Assembly: GCF_026130545.1 (NCBI RefSeq)
Contig: NZ_JAMOIM010000026.1
Coordinates: forward strand, 1-64,000
Direction of reading: 5' to 3'
DNA: 64,000 nucleotides
DNA from: Lichenifustis flavocetrariae
GTDB taxonomy: Bacteria > Pseudomonadota > Alphaproteobacteria > Rhizobiales > Beijerinckiaceae
Shown here: positions 45,396 through 55,085 of the stretch, piece by piece
How the letters are laid out: the number at the start of each line of letters is the position of its first letter
Numbering within the stretch: position 1 is the first letter of the stretch
Program-made: the position numbers and the translations under genes
The notes under the pieces: model-generated
What the model saw: only the letters and a program-made list of their open reading frames with translations
Database searches by the model: none
Told to the model about the DNA's origin: nothing

Positions 45396-46568
45396 GTGAA
45401 AGATACTGTTAGTCAGAGATCATCGGACGCGACAATTCTAGCGGTGCGTCAATTTAACCGGCGAACATTGCTACAGGCGGCGGCGGTAGTCGGGTCTGTT
45501 ACGGCGGCTGGGCCATGGGTGGTGCGTGACGCATGGTCATCGTCGGGTGAACTGACGTGGTTCACTTGGGACGACTACAATGCCAAGCCGTTTGTCGAAC
45601 AGTTCACTAAAGACACCGGCATCAAGATGAAGCTCGAGATCTTCACGGGGAACGAGGACGGTCTCAACAAGCTGCGTGCGGCCCGCGGCGAGGGATACGA
45701 CCTGGTGACGCCGGGTCTTGCCTGGGTCAGTGCCGGTGTCGATTTCGGGCTGTATCAGCCGATCGATCTGGCGAAGGTGCAGAACTACGGCAACATCGAC
45801 AAGGCGTTCGGCGAGCGAGCGGGCCAGCTCGGTGGAACGCGCGACGGCAAGACCTACGCGATCCCCTTTACCTGGTCCAACGAGGCGCTTGCTGGAGCGG
45901 CCGAGGTTCCGCTGGTGGCCGGGAAGACCTCCTACGGAATTCTGTGGGACCCGCAATACAAGGGTAAGGTGATGGCGCGGGCGCGCACCCTGTTGCTCGC
46001 GACGGGGCTGTGGATGGAAGGATCGGGCAAGCTGGCGCCGGGTTCCATGCTGCGCGCCTTCGACGATGAGGCGACGATGAAGGCGGCCTACGGCACCGCG
46101 CTTGCCTATGCAATCGCCAACAAGGCGCAGATCAAGCAGTTCTGGTTGGGGGGCGGCGAACAGAAGGCCGCGCTTCTCCAGAACGGCTGCGTTCTTGGCC
46201 TCGCCTGGGATAGCGTCATGTTCGGGCTGATGAAGGAGAGCAATCCCCTCAAGTACGCCGCGCCGGCCGAAGGTGCGCTGACCGTCATGGACACGCATGC
46301 GATCGCCAAAGGCGCCAAGAACGTCGAGCAGGCCTATGCGTTCATCAACTGGAGCCTGCAGGCCAAGACCGGCGCATTGATGACCAACAACATCGGGTAC
46401 AACAGTGTCGTCTCGGGCGCCCCGGCGTTCTACGACGATGCCTACAAGAGCTTCTTTGCAGCGACGTTCCCGGCTGACGCGCTGTCCAAGCTGTTCATCC
46501 AGGGAACCGAGCGCCCCTGGTTCATCGCGGCGCGTCAGCAGATGGTCGATCAACTGCTCGCCGCCTGA
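45396..46568 (+). CDS. spermidine/putrescine-type periplasmic solute-binding protein
   Basis: A 390-residue binding protein of the PotD/PotF family. The N-terminus has a long Tat-like signal (FNRRTLLQAAAVVGSVTAAG). The mature part starts near LTWFTWDDYNAKPFVEQFTK and contains GNEDGLNKLRAARGEGYDLV and FTWSNEALAG, with the family's two-lobe arrangement. The single-Arg-pair motif NRRT suggests export of a folded protein. Ligands of this family include polyamines, and also aminoethylphosphonate, GABA or carboxylates. Unusually it converges on its permease genes (3' ends overlap by 19 nt) instead of lying in the same operon. The start is GTG. Confidence 0.88.
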   Translation: MKDTVSQRSSDATILAVRQFNRRTLLQAAAVVGSVTAAGPWVVRDAWSSSGELTWFTWDDYNAKPFVEQFTKDTGIKMKLEIFTGNEDGLNKLRAARGEGYDLVTPGLAWVSAGVDFGLYQPIDLAKVQNYGNIDKAFGERAGQLGGTRDGKTYAIPFTWSNEALAGAAEVPLVAGKTSYGILWDPQYKGKVMARARTLLLATGLWMEGSGKLAPGSMLRAFDDEATMKAAYGTALAYAIANKAQIKQFWLGGGEQKAALLQNGCVLGLAWDSVMFGLMKESNPLKYAAPAEGALTVMDTHAIAKGAKNVEQAYAFINWSLQAKTGALMTNNIGYNSVVSGAPAFYDDAYKSFFAATFPADALSKLFIQGTERPWFIAARQQMVDQLLAA

Positions 46569-47392
46569 TGACCGATCCGGCGGGAGCGGCTTCGGCTCCG
46601 CTTCCGTCGGTACAAACGAGCGAGTTCGAACGACAGACCGGCCAGCAGCGTGGCTGCGATCATGGCGCACGCCACCGCATTGATGGCTGGTGTGACCCCG
46701 ACCCGAAGCTTGCCGGCGATGTAGATCGGGAGGGTCTCGTCGATCCCGATGCTGAAGAGCGTCGTGTTGTAATTCTCGAACGATTGAATGAACGCGAGTG
46801 CGACGGCCGAGAACAGCGCTGGGCGTAGATACGGCAAGGTCACGGTCCAGAAGACCTGACGCGGTGAGGCGCCCAGATCAAGCGCTGCCTCCTCGAGCGT
46901 CTCGTCGAAGCGCTGAAGGCGGGCCATGAAGATCAGCATGCAGTACGTGCTGATGAAACTCGATTGGCCGAGCACCGCGAGACCCCAGAAGCCGCTCACC
47001 TGGGCGGCGCGGTCCCAGAAGATTGCGGTCGAGAGCCCGATAACGATGCCCGGCATCAAGACCGGCGCAACGAGAAGCGCATAGAGGAGGCCGCGCCCAC
47101 GCGCCTTGAGCCGCGACATCAGGAGCGCGCCAGCCAGGCCCAGGGTGATCGACAGCACAACGACGGCACATCCGACGAGAAAGCTCGTTCCGAGCGCCTG
47201 CCAGAGCCTGTCGTCCTGCCAGGCGACGGCAAACCAGTGGAGCGTGAAGCCCCGCCAAGGGCTCAGCGTCGGGACGGAGCTGCGGTTGAAGGCTGCCGCT
47301 ATCATATAGAACAGCGGGGCAAACAGATAGGCGAAGAACAACCCCAGGTAGGCCCGCGCACAAAACCGACCGAGGCGTTCCATCAGCATCAT
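46550..47392 (-). CDS. PotC-like ABC transporter permease
   Basis: About 280 residues with six transmembrane helices. The EAA loop for ATPase contact is EEAALDLGASPRQVFWTVTL. The start is one of two adjacent ATGs overlapping the stop of the PotB-like gene (ATGA). The frame stays open upstream through the whole neighbouring gene, but that part is antisense-like in character and not translated. The last 20 residues are Arg/Ser-rich. It forms a heterodimer with the PotB-like permease to import the substrate captured by the solute-binding protein. Confidence 0.88.
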   Translation of the reverse strand: MMLMERLGRFCARAYLGLFFAYLFAPLFYMIAAAFNRSSVPTLSPWRGFTLHWFAVAWQDDRLWQALGTSFLVGCAVVVLSITLGLAGALLMSRLKARGRGLLYALLVAPVLMPGIVIGLSTAIFWDRAAQVSGFWGLAVLGQSSFISTYCMLIFMARLQRFDETLEEAALDLGASPRQVFWTVTLPYLRPALFSAVALAFIQSFENYNTTLFSIGIDETLPIYIAGKLRVGVTPAINAVACAMIAATLLAGLSFELARLYRRKRSRSRSRRIGHQAASS

Positions 47393-48266
47393 CGCGCGAT
47401 GTCGCTCAGTCGAACGCGCAACAGCCACATGACGATGACGATGAAAACGAGGCAGAGGATCACGAGGCAGAAGGCATAGGCCGCGCCCATGTTCCAGTTG
47501 ATCGCATTGAACTGGTTGTAGATGAGCTGGGTAAACCACAGACTGCCGGTTCCCCCCAGCAACTGCGGCACGGCAAACGAGCCGGCGGCAAGCATGAACG
47601 TGACGATGCAGCCGTTGGCGAGTCCTGGCTTGGCGTGCGGAAGGACGACGTCCCAATGGATCCGCCACCACGGCGCGCCAAGGTCGCGCGCCGCGTCCAC
47701 CAGATTGGGGTCGAGGCTTTCCAATGCGGTGTAGAGGGGCAGGATCATGAAGAGCAGGTAGGTGTAGACGAGGCCGACGATCACGCCGACGTTCTTGTTG
47801 ATGAAGTCGAACGGTTCGGAGATGAAGCCGAGACTCATGAGGACCTGATTGAACAGGCCTTTGTAGGAAAGCAGCAGTTGCCAGGCGAAGGCACGGAGGA
47901 GTTCGTTCACCAGAAACGGGATGATGAGCGCTATCGCGAGCCACCGCGCCCTGCCGCTCCGCTTTTCGCGCGCCAGCGTATACGCGACCGGATAGCAAGC
48001 CGCTAAAGACAGAACAGTGACGAGGACGCTCGCCCAGATGGTCTTGAGGAAGATCGTCTGGTTGAACTTGTTGAGCAGCACGACCGCGAAATTGTCGAAC
48101 GTATAGCGGTCGTTGGGACCGCCCCAGTCGACCGGCGGCAAAAACGGCCGGAAGGCGTAATCGATCGTTACTATGAGCGGTAGAAGCATGAGGACCAGGA
48201 GCCAGAGCCCGGTGGCTGTGAAGATGTAGGCGAGGCCGAGGCGGCCGAAGCGCGTCAGGGCGCTGC

Positions 48267-48270
<4 letters not shown>
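47389..48270 (-). CDS. PotB-like ABC transporter permease
   Basis: A 293-residue permease of six helices; the first helix lies near residues 12-35 (LAYIFTATGLWLLVLMLLPL). The EAA loop reads VDAARDLGAPWWRIHWDVVL. The GTG start overlaps the stop of the ATPase gene by 4 nt (GTGA), so translation is coupled. Pairs with the PotC-like protein in the inner membrane. Confidence 0.9.
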
Positions 48271-49373
<1,103 letters not shown>

Positions 49374-49428
49374 GGAAGGGCCGCGCCGTTCGACATCGGA
49401 GTCCTGCGACAGCACCGGATCAACGGTT

Positions 49429-50802
49429 TCATATGCCGTGCTGACCCAGGAACGATGCCATGTCGGGCACCGCATCGATCGTCAGCAGTCCGTCGAGAAA
49501 CCCCGCACTCTGTTCTTGCGTCCATGCTCCGGCGGTCAGCGCGAGGAATTTGTCACGCAATTCCGCGGGGCTGTGAGGCCTTTCGGCCTCGCCCTTAGTG
49601 TGCTCGCCTCTGCCCTTCCACGTCTTTCCACCGCACGGCGTCACGGTAACCTCAACCATCTGCCTGCCGGGGAAGGCCTTCGTGAATTCTGGACTCTCCG
49701 TAACGACGACGCGCCGTGCCAGCGCCTGGATGGCCGGATTATCGACGGCCGGTTGTTCGAAGTTTTCGAGGCCTGGCTTGCCGTGGACGATCAGCGACGC
49801 GATAGCGAACGGCACGGAAAAGCGCGCATCGAAGCTCGTGCGACATTCCGTGCGGTGTAGGCTTGCGAGGAAGCTGTAGCCGACCACATGGACGCTTTCG
49901 ATCGACGTGGGATCGACGCGGTCTCCACCCTCGGCAAGCCAATCCTCGATGAGGTCGAGTGCCGAGTGGGCGTAGCGCCCGCACGCGTGGATCTTGAAGT
50001 AATTGCGCGCCGTCAGGTATTCGCTACCGAGCAGGTTGACTGTCGCGGCGCTGTCGAAGCCGTCGCCATAGATCTTCCCGAACACCGAGCCTACACCATC
50101 GCGCTCGCCGGTGAAGCCGCTCTCCACCATCTCGCAGGCGAGCTGCCCGTTGAAGCCGCTCATCCCGGTGTAGATGTTGCGCACCGTCACGCCCTCGATG
50201 ATCGTATTGCGGCTGGTCGCCACCCCGCACGTGGCTGCAACGTTCAGTAGTTGGCGCATCCGGTCAGGGTCGTAGCCACTCAGCCTGCCGACCGCCACCG
50301 CGGCGCCGAGCACGCCGTAAGTCCCGTGCGGATGAAAGGCGAACCGCGAGTTGGATGCGCGGTTGATGCGCGCCGAGATCTCGTAGCCGAGGAGCACCGC
50401 GAGCAGCGTGTCGGCGCCCGAAAGACGCCGGGCCTGCGCGACCGCGATGGCGGCAGGGACGACCTGGATTCCGGGATGGCCCTTGGCGTGAAGATTGCCT
50501 TCGTCCTGCTCCTGCCAGGTGCCTGCGGTGCCGTTGAGAAGCGCCGCGTCGCGTGGGTCGGCGGCAACCCCGGCGCCGATCACGGACGCCGCCCCCGCGG
50601 CACGCCCGGTCAAGTGTCGAGCCACGAAGGCCCGCATCTCAGGAGTCTGCATGCCGCCAGCGACCGCACCTATACAGTCCGCAATGATCCAGCGGCCGCG
50701 CTGCAGCAAGCTGTCTGGCAAGTCGGCAATCTGAGTCGTGCACGCAAAGTTGGCGAGAACGGTCAGGTAGTCGTCCGCGGAGCCATCTTGAGTGCGATCC
50801 AG
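49429..50802 (-). CDS. MmgE/PrpD-family protein, probable CTG start
   Basis: About 457 residues of the MmgE/PrpD family (2-methylcitrate dehydratase, cis-aconitate decarboxylase and relatives). Visible segments are ADCIGAVAGGMQTPEM, QEQDEGNLHAKGHPG (Asp/His of the active-site region), FAFHPHGTYGVLGAAVA and KIHACGRYAHSALDLIEDWL. A family-like N-terminus (DDYLTVLANFACTTQIADLP) extends upstream of any ATG or GTG. An AAGGAG lies eight bases before a CTG at 50802, which I take as the start; a TTG at 50721 gives a 430-residue alternative. It probably dehydrates or isomerises a tricarboxylate-like intermediate. The aldehyde dehydrogenase gene diverges from it. Confidence 0.85.
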   Translation of the reverse strand: MDRTQDGSADDYLTVLANFACTTQIADLPDSLLQRGRWIIADCIGAVAGGMQTPEMRAFVARHLTGRAAGAASVIGAGVAADPRDAALLNGTAGTWQEQDEGNLHAKGHPGIQVVPAAIAVAQARRLSGADTLLAVLLGYEISARINRASNSRFAFHPHGTYGVLGAAVAVGRLSGYDPDRMRQLLNVAATCGVATSRNTIIEGVTVRNIYTGMSGFNGQLACEMVESGFTGERDGVGSVFGKIYGDGFDSAATVNLLGSEYLTARNYFKIHACGRYAHSALDLIEDWLAEGGDRVDPTSIESVHVVGYSFLASLHRTECRTSFDARFSVPFAIASLIVHGKPGLENFEQPAVDNPAIQALARRVVVTESPEFTKAFPGRQMVEVTVTPCGGKTWKGRGEHTKGEAERPHSPAELRDKFLALTAGAWTQEQSAGFLDGLLTIDAVPDMASFLGQHGI

Positions 50803-50891
50803 TTTGTCGTCTCCTTACGTTGCAGCGGCTCGCGTCGACAAGCGACGACCCATCCAAACCGCAGTTTGAGTGAAGCCCTAGCGAGCTTCCG

Positions 50892-50928
50892 TTGACATTG
50901 AATACGAATGTACACATAAATATACGAA
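50892..50928 (+). promoter_or_regulatory. candidate promoter of the aldehyde dehydrogenase gene
   Basis: TTGACA at 50892-50897 is a consensus -35. ATAAAT at 50916-50921 would be a -10 at 18-nt spacing. ATACGAA occurs twice (50902-50908 and 50922-50928), and ATGTACACAT lies between the copies. These are plausible binding sites for the nearby GntR regulator. The same 189-nt interval also serves the divergent MmgE/PrpD gene. Confidence 0.4.
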
Positions 50929-50991
50929 AGGTTCAAGGGGCGTGACGAGGTCTTTTTGGTCTCGGTCGATGACCCACACGGAAACGCTGCC

Positions 50992-52488
50992 ATGAATGTC
51001 ATCAGTCCCATGATTGCTGATCGCCATCCGTTCCTCACCGGCAAGCCGAAGCGCCTTTTCATCGATGGCAAGTGGGTCGAAGCCGTGTCCGGCAAGACCT
51101 TCGAGACCCACAACCCGTCCACGGGCGACGTGCTGGCCTCGGTTGCCGAAGGCGATAGCGCGGACATCGATCGGGCTGTGGCTGCCGCCCGGCGCGCCTT
51201 CAATGGCCCCTGGCGCAAGTTCAAGCCTTATGCACGTCAAGCGCTGCTGTTGAAGCTGGCCGATCTGATCGAGGCCCACTTAGACGAACTGGCGACGCTC
51301 GACACGCTCGACATGGGCGCGCCCATCGCGCGCACGGGCGGCAGCCGCCAGCGTGTGCTGGGTCTTTTGCGCTACTACGCCGGACAGGCGACATCGATCC
51401 ACGGCGAAACGATCGAGAACTCGTTGCCGGGGGAGTATGTGAGCTACACGCTGAAGGAGCCGCTCGGCGTCGTCGGCGCGATCATCCCGTGGAACAGTCC
51501 GCTCATCTCGAGCGTCTGGAAGATCGGACCCGTTCTGGCGACGGGCTGCACGGTGGTCTTGAAGCCTGCCGAGGAAGCGTCGCTGTCGCCGCTGCGCCTT
51601 GCCGAGCTGTGCCAGGAAGCGGGGATCCCGCCCGGCGTCGTCAACGTAGTCACCGGCTACGGTGAGACGGCCGGATCGGCCCTGACCCGGCATCTCGATG
51701 TGGACAAGGTGGCGTTCACAGGCTCGCATGTGACCGGCCAGAAGATCATCCAGGCATCGGCTGGCAACCTGAAGCGCTTGTCGCTGGAACTCGGCGGCAA
51801 GTCGCCGGACGTCGTCTTCGCGGATGCCGATCTCGACGCTGCGGTGCCGGGCGCTGCCATGGCGGTGTTTGCGAATTCCGGCCAGATCTGCAGCGCCGGC
51901 ACCAGGCTGTTTGTGGAGCAAAAGATCTACGAGGAGTTTACGGCCCGCGTGGCGGATTTCAGCCGAACCCTTCGTGTGGGCAACAGCATGGACTCGGAAA
52001 CGCAAATCGGTCCGCTCGTGTCGTCCGAGCAGCTGGACCGCGTCACCGGCTATCTGTCGCTCGGCCAACAGGAGGGCGCACGCGCCCTGTCAGGCGGCGC
52101 GCAACTGACCGAAGGCGACATGGCGAAGGGCTTCTTCGTGCCACCCACCGTCTTCGCGGACGTGAAAGACGACATGCGCATCGCCCAGGAAGAGATTTTC
52201 GGCCCCGTCATCTCCGCCATCCCGTTCACCGACTTCGACGAGGTGATCGAGCGGGCGAACAAGACGACGTTTGGCCTCGGCAGCGGGGTGTGGACCCGCG
52301 ACCTCTCCAGAGCGCACAGGATGGCCGCGCGGATCAGCGCCGGGTCCGTCTGGATCAACTGCTACCAGGCGATGGATCCGGCCGTACCGTTCGGCGGCTA
52401 CAAGATGAGCGGCTATGGTCGCGAAAGCGGCAAGCAGCACGTTGACGAGTATCTCAATGTGAAGTCGGTTTGGATCAAGACGGCTTAG
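50992..52488 (+). CDS. NAD(P)-dependent aldehyde dehydrogenase
   Basis: A 498-residue enzyme of the ALDH superfamily. PWNSPLISSVWKIGPVLATG and KPAEEASLSPL form part of the cofactor site, LELGGKSPDVVF holds the general-base Glu and FANSGQICSAGTRLF the nucleophilic Cys. The C-terminal segment VWINCYQAMDPAVPFGGYK matches betaine- or gamma-aminobutyraldehyde-type enzymes. It probably oxidises an aldehyde produced by the aminotransferase. I chose the ATG before NVISPMIADRHPF; a TTG 12 codons upstream is an unlikely alternative. It is divergent from the MmgE/PrpD gene. Confidence 0.92.
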   Translation: MNVISPMIADRHPFLTGKPKRLFIDGKWVEAVSGKTFETHNPSTGDVLASVAEGDSADIDRAVAAARRAFNGPWRKFKPYARQALLLKLADLIEAHLDELATLDTLDMGAPIARTGGSRQRVLGLLRYYAGQATSIHGETIENSLPGEYVSYTLKEPLGVVGAIIPWNSPLISSVWKIGPVLATGCTVVLKPAEEASLSPLRLAELCQEAGIPPGVVNVVTGYGETAGSALTRHLDVDKVAFTGSHVTGQKIIQASAGNLKRLSLELGGKSPDVVFADADLDAAVPGAAMAVFANSGQICSAGTRLFVEQKIYEEFTARVADFSRTLRVGNSMDSETQIGPLVSSEQLDRVTGYLSLGQQEGARALSGGAQLTEGDMAKGFFVPPTVFADVKDDMRIAQEEIFGPVISAIPFTDFDEVIERANKTTFGLGSGVWTRDLSRAHRMAARISAGSVWINCYQAMDPAVPFGGYKMSGYGRESGKQHVDEYLNVKSVWIKTA

Positions 52489-52780
52489 ACCGGATGTGCT
52501 GCCAAATGAGCCGCGATGCTTGTTTGAGATTGTGCCTGTTGCGGCGCTGACGTCCTGCCAACGTAATCCGCAGGTTCGGATCTGATCCCGCATAGTCGAT
52601 GGGGCGTCGGGGCTCGTCAGGCCCCGCCGCGCACCCATCGCGGACGCAGCCGTCACAGGCAACACCGCTCTGTTCTTCTGCGGCATCTGCGACGGTGGGC
52701 CTGCCTCAAGCGGCAAGACGGTCCGGCCAGCCTTTGCTAAGACGCTTCTCAGGCGCGTGAATGGGCGTGCAAGGAGCAGG

Positions 52781-53446
52781 ATGATGGCGGCAACGGCGTC
52801 GCGCAATTTATTAGGGCAGAACGCCTACCGCGCCATTCTCGAGTCCATCCGCGAAGGCGTGTATTCTCCGGGGGACCACCTGCGTGAACAGGAGGTTGCA
52901 GAGCATCTGGGGGTCAGCCGCACGCCGGTGCGCGAGGCCATGGGACGCCTTCAGGAAAAAGGGCTCTTGGAGGCCGCGCCGGGCAGGGGCCTCGCCATTG
53001 CCACCCTCACGACGGAAAAGGTGTTTGAGCTGTATGCGATGCGCGGTGAACTTGAGGCCGTGGTGGCCCGCTTCGCTGCACAGCACGCAACCGACGCCGA
53101 GATCGAGAACATGCGCCGGGTCAACCTTCAGTTCGGGGCCGCTCGTGTCCCAAACGATGCGGCGAAGCTGAACAGGGTTTTCCACGCCCTCCTCTACGCG
53201 GCCGCGCGTAATCGATATTTGCAGGCCGCCGTGGAGGATCTTCAGGAGACCATCACGCTCCTGCGTTGCACGACCTTCACGCAAAACGGGCGGGTCGAGG
53301 TCGCATCGGAGGAGCATATCGCCATCCTCGCGGCTATCGCCCTGAGGGACGCACCCGCGGCGGCTGAAGCCGCCCGGAATCACATCAAGTCGTCGCTGGG
53401 GACCCGTCTCACGATGATCCGCGCCGACGAAGGCACCCATCATTGA
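52781..53446 (+). CDS. GntR-family regulator with FCD domain
   Basis: About 221 residues. An N-terminal winged helix-turn-helix (SPGDHLREQEVAEHLGVSRT, PVREAMGRLQEKGLLEAAPG) is followed by an all-helical FCD ligand domain with conserved Asp/Asn and His positions (LNRVFHALLYAAARN). AAGGAG precedes two adjacent ATGs (52781 and 52784); the second has the better spacing. FCD regulators typically repress catabolic genes and respond to an organic acid. Its position between the aldehyde dehydrogenase and TcuA genes makes both flanks likely targets. The nearly 300 nt upstream hold no recognised gene. Confidence 0.9.
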   Translation: MMAATASRNLLGQNAYRAILESIREGVYSPGDHLREQEVAEHLGVSRTPVREAMGRLQEKGLLEAAPGRGLAIATLTTEKVFELYAMRGELEAVVARFAAQHATDAEIENMRRVNLQFGAARVPNDAAKLNRVFHALLYAAARNRYLQAAVEDLQETITLLRCTTFTQNGRVEVASEEHIAILAAIALRDAPAAAEAARNHIKSSLGTRLTMIRADEGTHH

Positions 53447-53452
53447 CGGTAT

Positions 53453-53466
53453 GGCCCCGAGGGGCC
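53453..53466 (+). terminator. GC-rich hairpin after the GntR gene
   Basis: GGCCCC-GA-GGGGCC forms a perfect six-base stem seven bases past the stop codon. There is no T-tract; it may act as a weak terminator or RNA-end stabiliser. Confidence 0.3.
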
Positions 53467-53655
53467 GCCAGCGCGCAATCGGCTGCGCCCGCCTCGGGTG
53501 GGCCAGAGCCTCGCGTCAATATCATAACTCAGGGAGCGGCGTTGGCGCATGCCGCGTGCATCCTGATAGCCAGTCCGGCAGCGGGAAGATTTCGCATACC
53601 GATCGGCTAATCGGCCCCTGCTGATGACCTGCGACCTCGCCGACCAAGACATCGC

Positions 53656-53684
53656 TTGCACGATTTTGTATACGATCGTATGCC
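53656..53684 (+). promoter_or_regulatory. candidate promoter and palindromic operator of the TcuA gene
   Basis: TTGCAC (53656-53661) and TATGCC (53679-53684) are spaced by 17 nt, as -35 and -10 boxes. A perfect 12-base palindrome, ATACGATCGTAT (53670-53681), overlaps the spacer and -10 region. FCD-type GntR regulators bind short palindromes of this size, and one is encoded just upstream. Confidence 0.45.
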
Positions 53685-53705
53685 GGTGCTGGGGGAGGCT
53701 GTTGC

Positions 53706-55085
53706 ATGTCGGCGGTGGACGTTCTGGTCATCGGAGGTGGAAACGCGGCTCTTTGTGCGGCGATCGCCGCGAGTCGGGAAGGGGCGCGGGTTCTGGTCCT
53801 CGAAGCCTCGAACGCGTTCTGGCGAGGCGGCAATACGCGACACACGCGCAATATGCGTTGCGCGCATGACCAGGCGACTGAAATCCTCACGGGACCGTAC
53901 TTCGAGGATGAGTTCTTCGAGGACCTCCTGAGGGTCACCAACGGACAGACGGACGAGACGTTGGCCCGTCACATGATCCACGAATCAAAGGAGATGCTGA
54001 CGTGGATCGCCGAACAGGGGGTGCGCTGGCAGCCCTCTTTGGGCGGTACGCTCTCCTTGGGACGCACGAACGCGTTTTTCCTCGGCGGTGGCCGCGCCAT
54101 GCTGAACGCACTCTACGCGACTGCGGAGCGGCTCGGCGTGGAGATCCGGTACGAGGCGGAAGTGACAGACATCGAGATCGACGACGGCATGTTTCTTTCC
54201 GCTACCATCGGATCGACGGCCGAGCGCATCGAGGCACGGTCGCTCGTCGCGGCCGCTGGCGGCTTCGAGTCCAACATCGAGTGGCTCAAACGTTATTGGG
54301 GCGACGCCGCCGACAACTTCATCATCCGTGGCACGAGCAATAACAAGGGCACGATCCTCAAGCTCCTGCTCGACAACGGGGTTCAGGAAGTAGGCGATCC
54401 GACACAGTGCCATGCCGTCGCCATCGATGCCCGGGCGCCGAAGTATGACGGCGGGATCATCACCCGGCTCGATTGCGTCGTGTTCGGGATCGTCGTCAAC
54501 AAGAACGCCCAGCGCTTCTATGACGAGGGCGAGGATATCTGGCCCAAGCGCTACGCGATCTGGGGGCGCCTAGTGGCTGCACAGCCTGACCAGATCGCCT
54601 ACATCGTTTTCGACGCATCCTCGCTGACACTCTTCATGCCGTCGCTTTATCCGCCCATCCAGGCGCCCACCATCGGGGAACTCGCGCAGAAACTCGGCCT
54701 CGACCCGGCCGCGCTCCAAGGCACCGTGTCGGCCTTCAACGAGGCGGTTCGCCCCGGCACGTTCGACTACAAAATTCTCGACGACTGCCGCACGGACGGT
54801 TTGACGCCGCCGAAGTCGCATTGGGCGCGCCGCATCGAAACGGGTCCCTTCTACGCCTATCCGGTCCGGCCGGGGATCACCTTCACCTATCTGGGTACGC
54901 GGGTGAACAAGGACGCCCGCATGGTGATGGCTGATGCCCGTCCGGCCGCCAACATGTTTGCGGCAGGCGAGATCATGGCCGGGAACGTGCTGGGAGAGGG
55001 TTACGCCGCTGGGATCGGCATGACCATAGGAGCAGTGTTCGGACGCATCGCAGGACGGGAGGCCGCGCGCAATGCCCGCAATTGA
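53706..55085 (+). CDS. tcuA: FAD-dependent tricarballylate dehydrogenase-like protein (TcuA)
   Basis: A 459-residue flavoprotein of the fumarate reductase/TcuA type. The ADP-binding motif is VLVIGGGNAALCAAIAA near residue 6. FLGGGRAMLNALYATAERLG and FAAGEIMAGNVLGEGYAAGI are conserved family stretches at the substrate and FAD sites. TcuA oxidises tricarballylate to cis-aconitate and passes electrons to TcuB. The TcuB gene follows with a 14-nt overlap, and no tcuC transporter is present. The substrate here may be tricarballylate or a relative. GGGGGAGG upstream could serve as ribosome binding site. Confidence 0.9.
   Translation: MSAVDVLVIGGGNAALCAAIAASREGARVLVLEASNAFWRGGNTRHTRNMRCAHDQATEILTGPYFEDEFFEDLLRVTNGQTDETLARHMIHESKEMLTWIAEQGVRWQPSLGGTLSLGRTNAFFLGGGRAMLNALYATAERLGVEIRYEAEVTDIEIDDGMFLSATIGSTAERIEARSLVAAAGGFESNIEWLKRYWGDAADNFIIRGTSNNKGTILKLLLDNGVQEVGDPTQCHAVAIDARAPKYDGGIITRLDCVVFGIVVNKNAQRFYDEGEDIWPKRYAIWGRLVAAQPDQIAYIVFDASSLTLFMPSLYPPIQAPTIGELAQKLGLDPAALQGTVSAFNEAVRPGTFDYKILDDCRTDGLTPPKSHWARRIETGPFYAYPVRPGITFTYLGTRVNKDARMVMADARPAANMFAAGEIMAGNVLGEGYAAGIGMTIGAVFGRIAGREAARNARN

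Noticed and set aside
52490-52780. Minus-strand segment reading PPSQMPQKNRAVL, resembling the MPxKxN signature of the fumarase/argininosuccinate lyase group
   Set aside because: The surrounding residues do not match any lyase, no conserved flanking regions were found, and the stretch overlaps the regulator upstream region. Probably chance.
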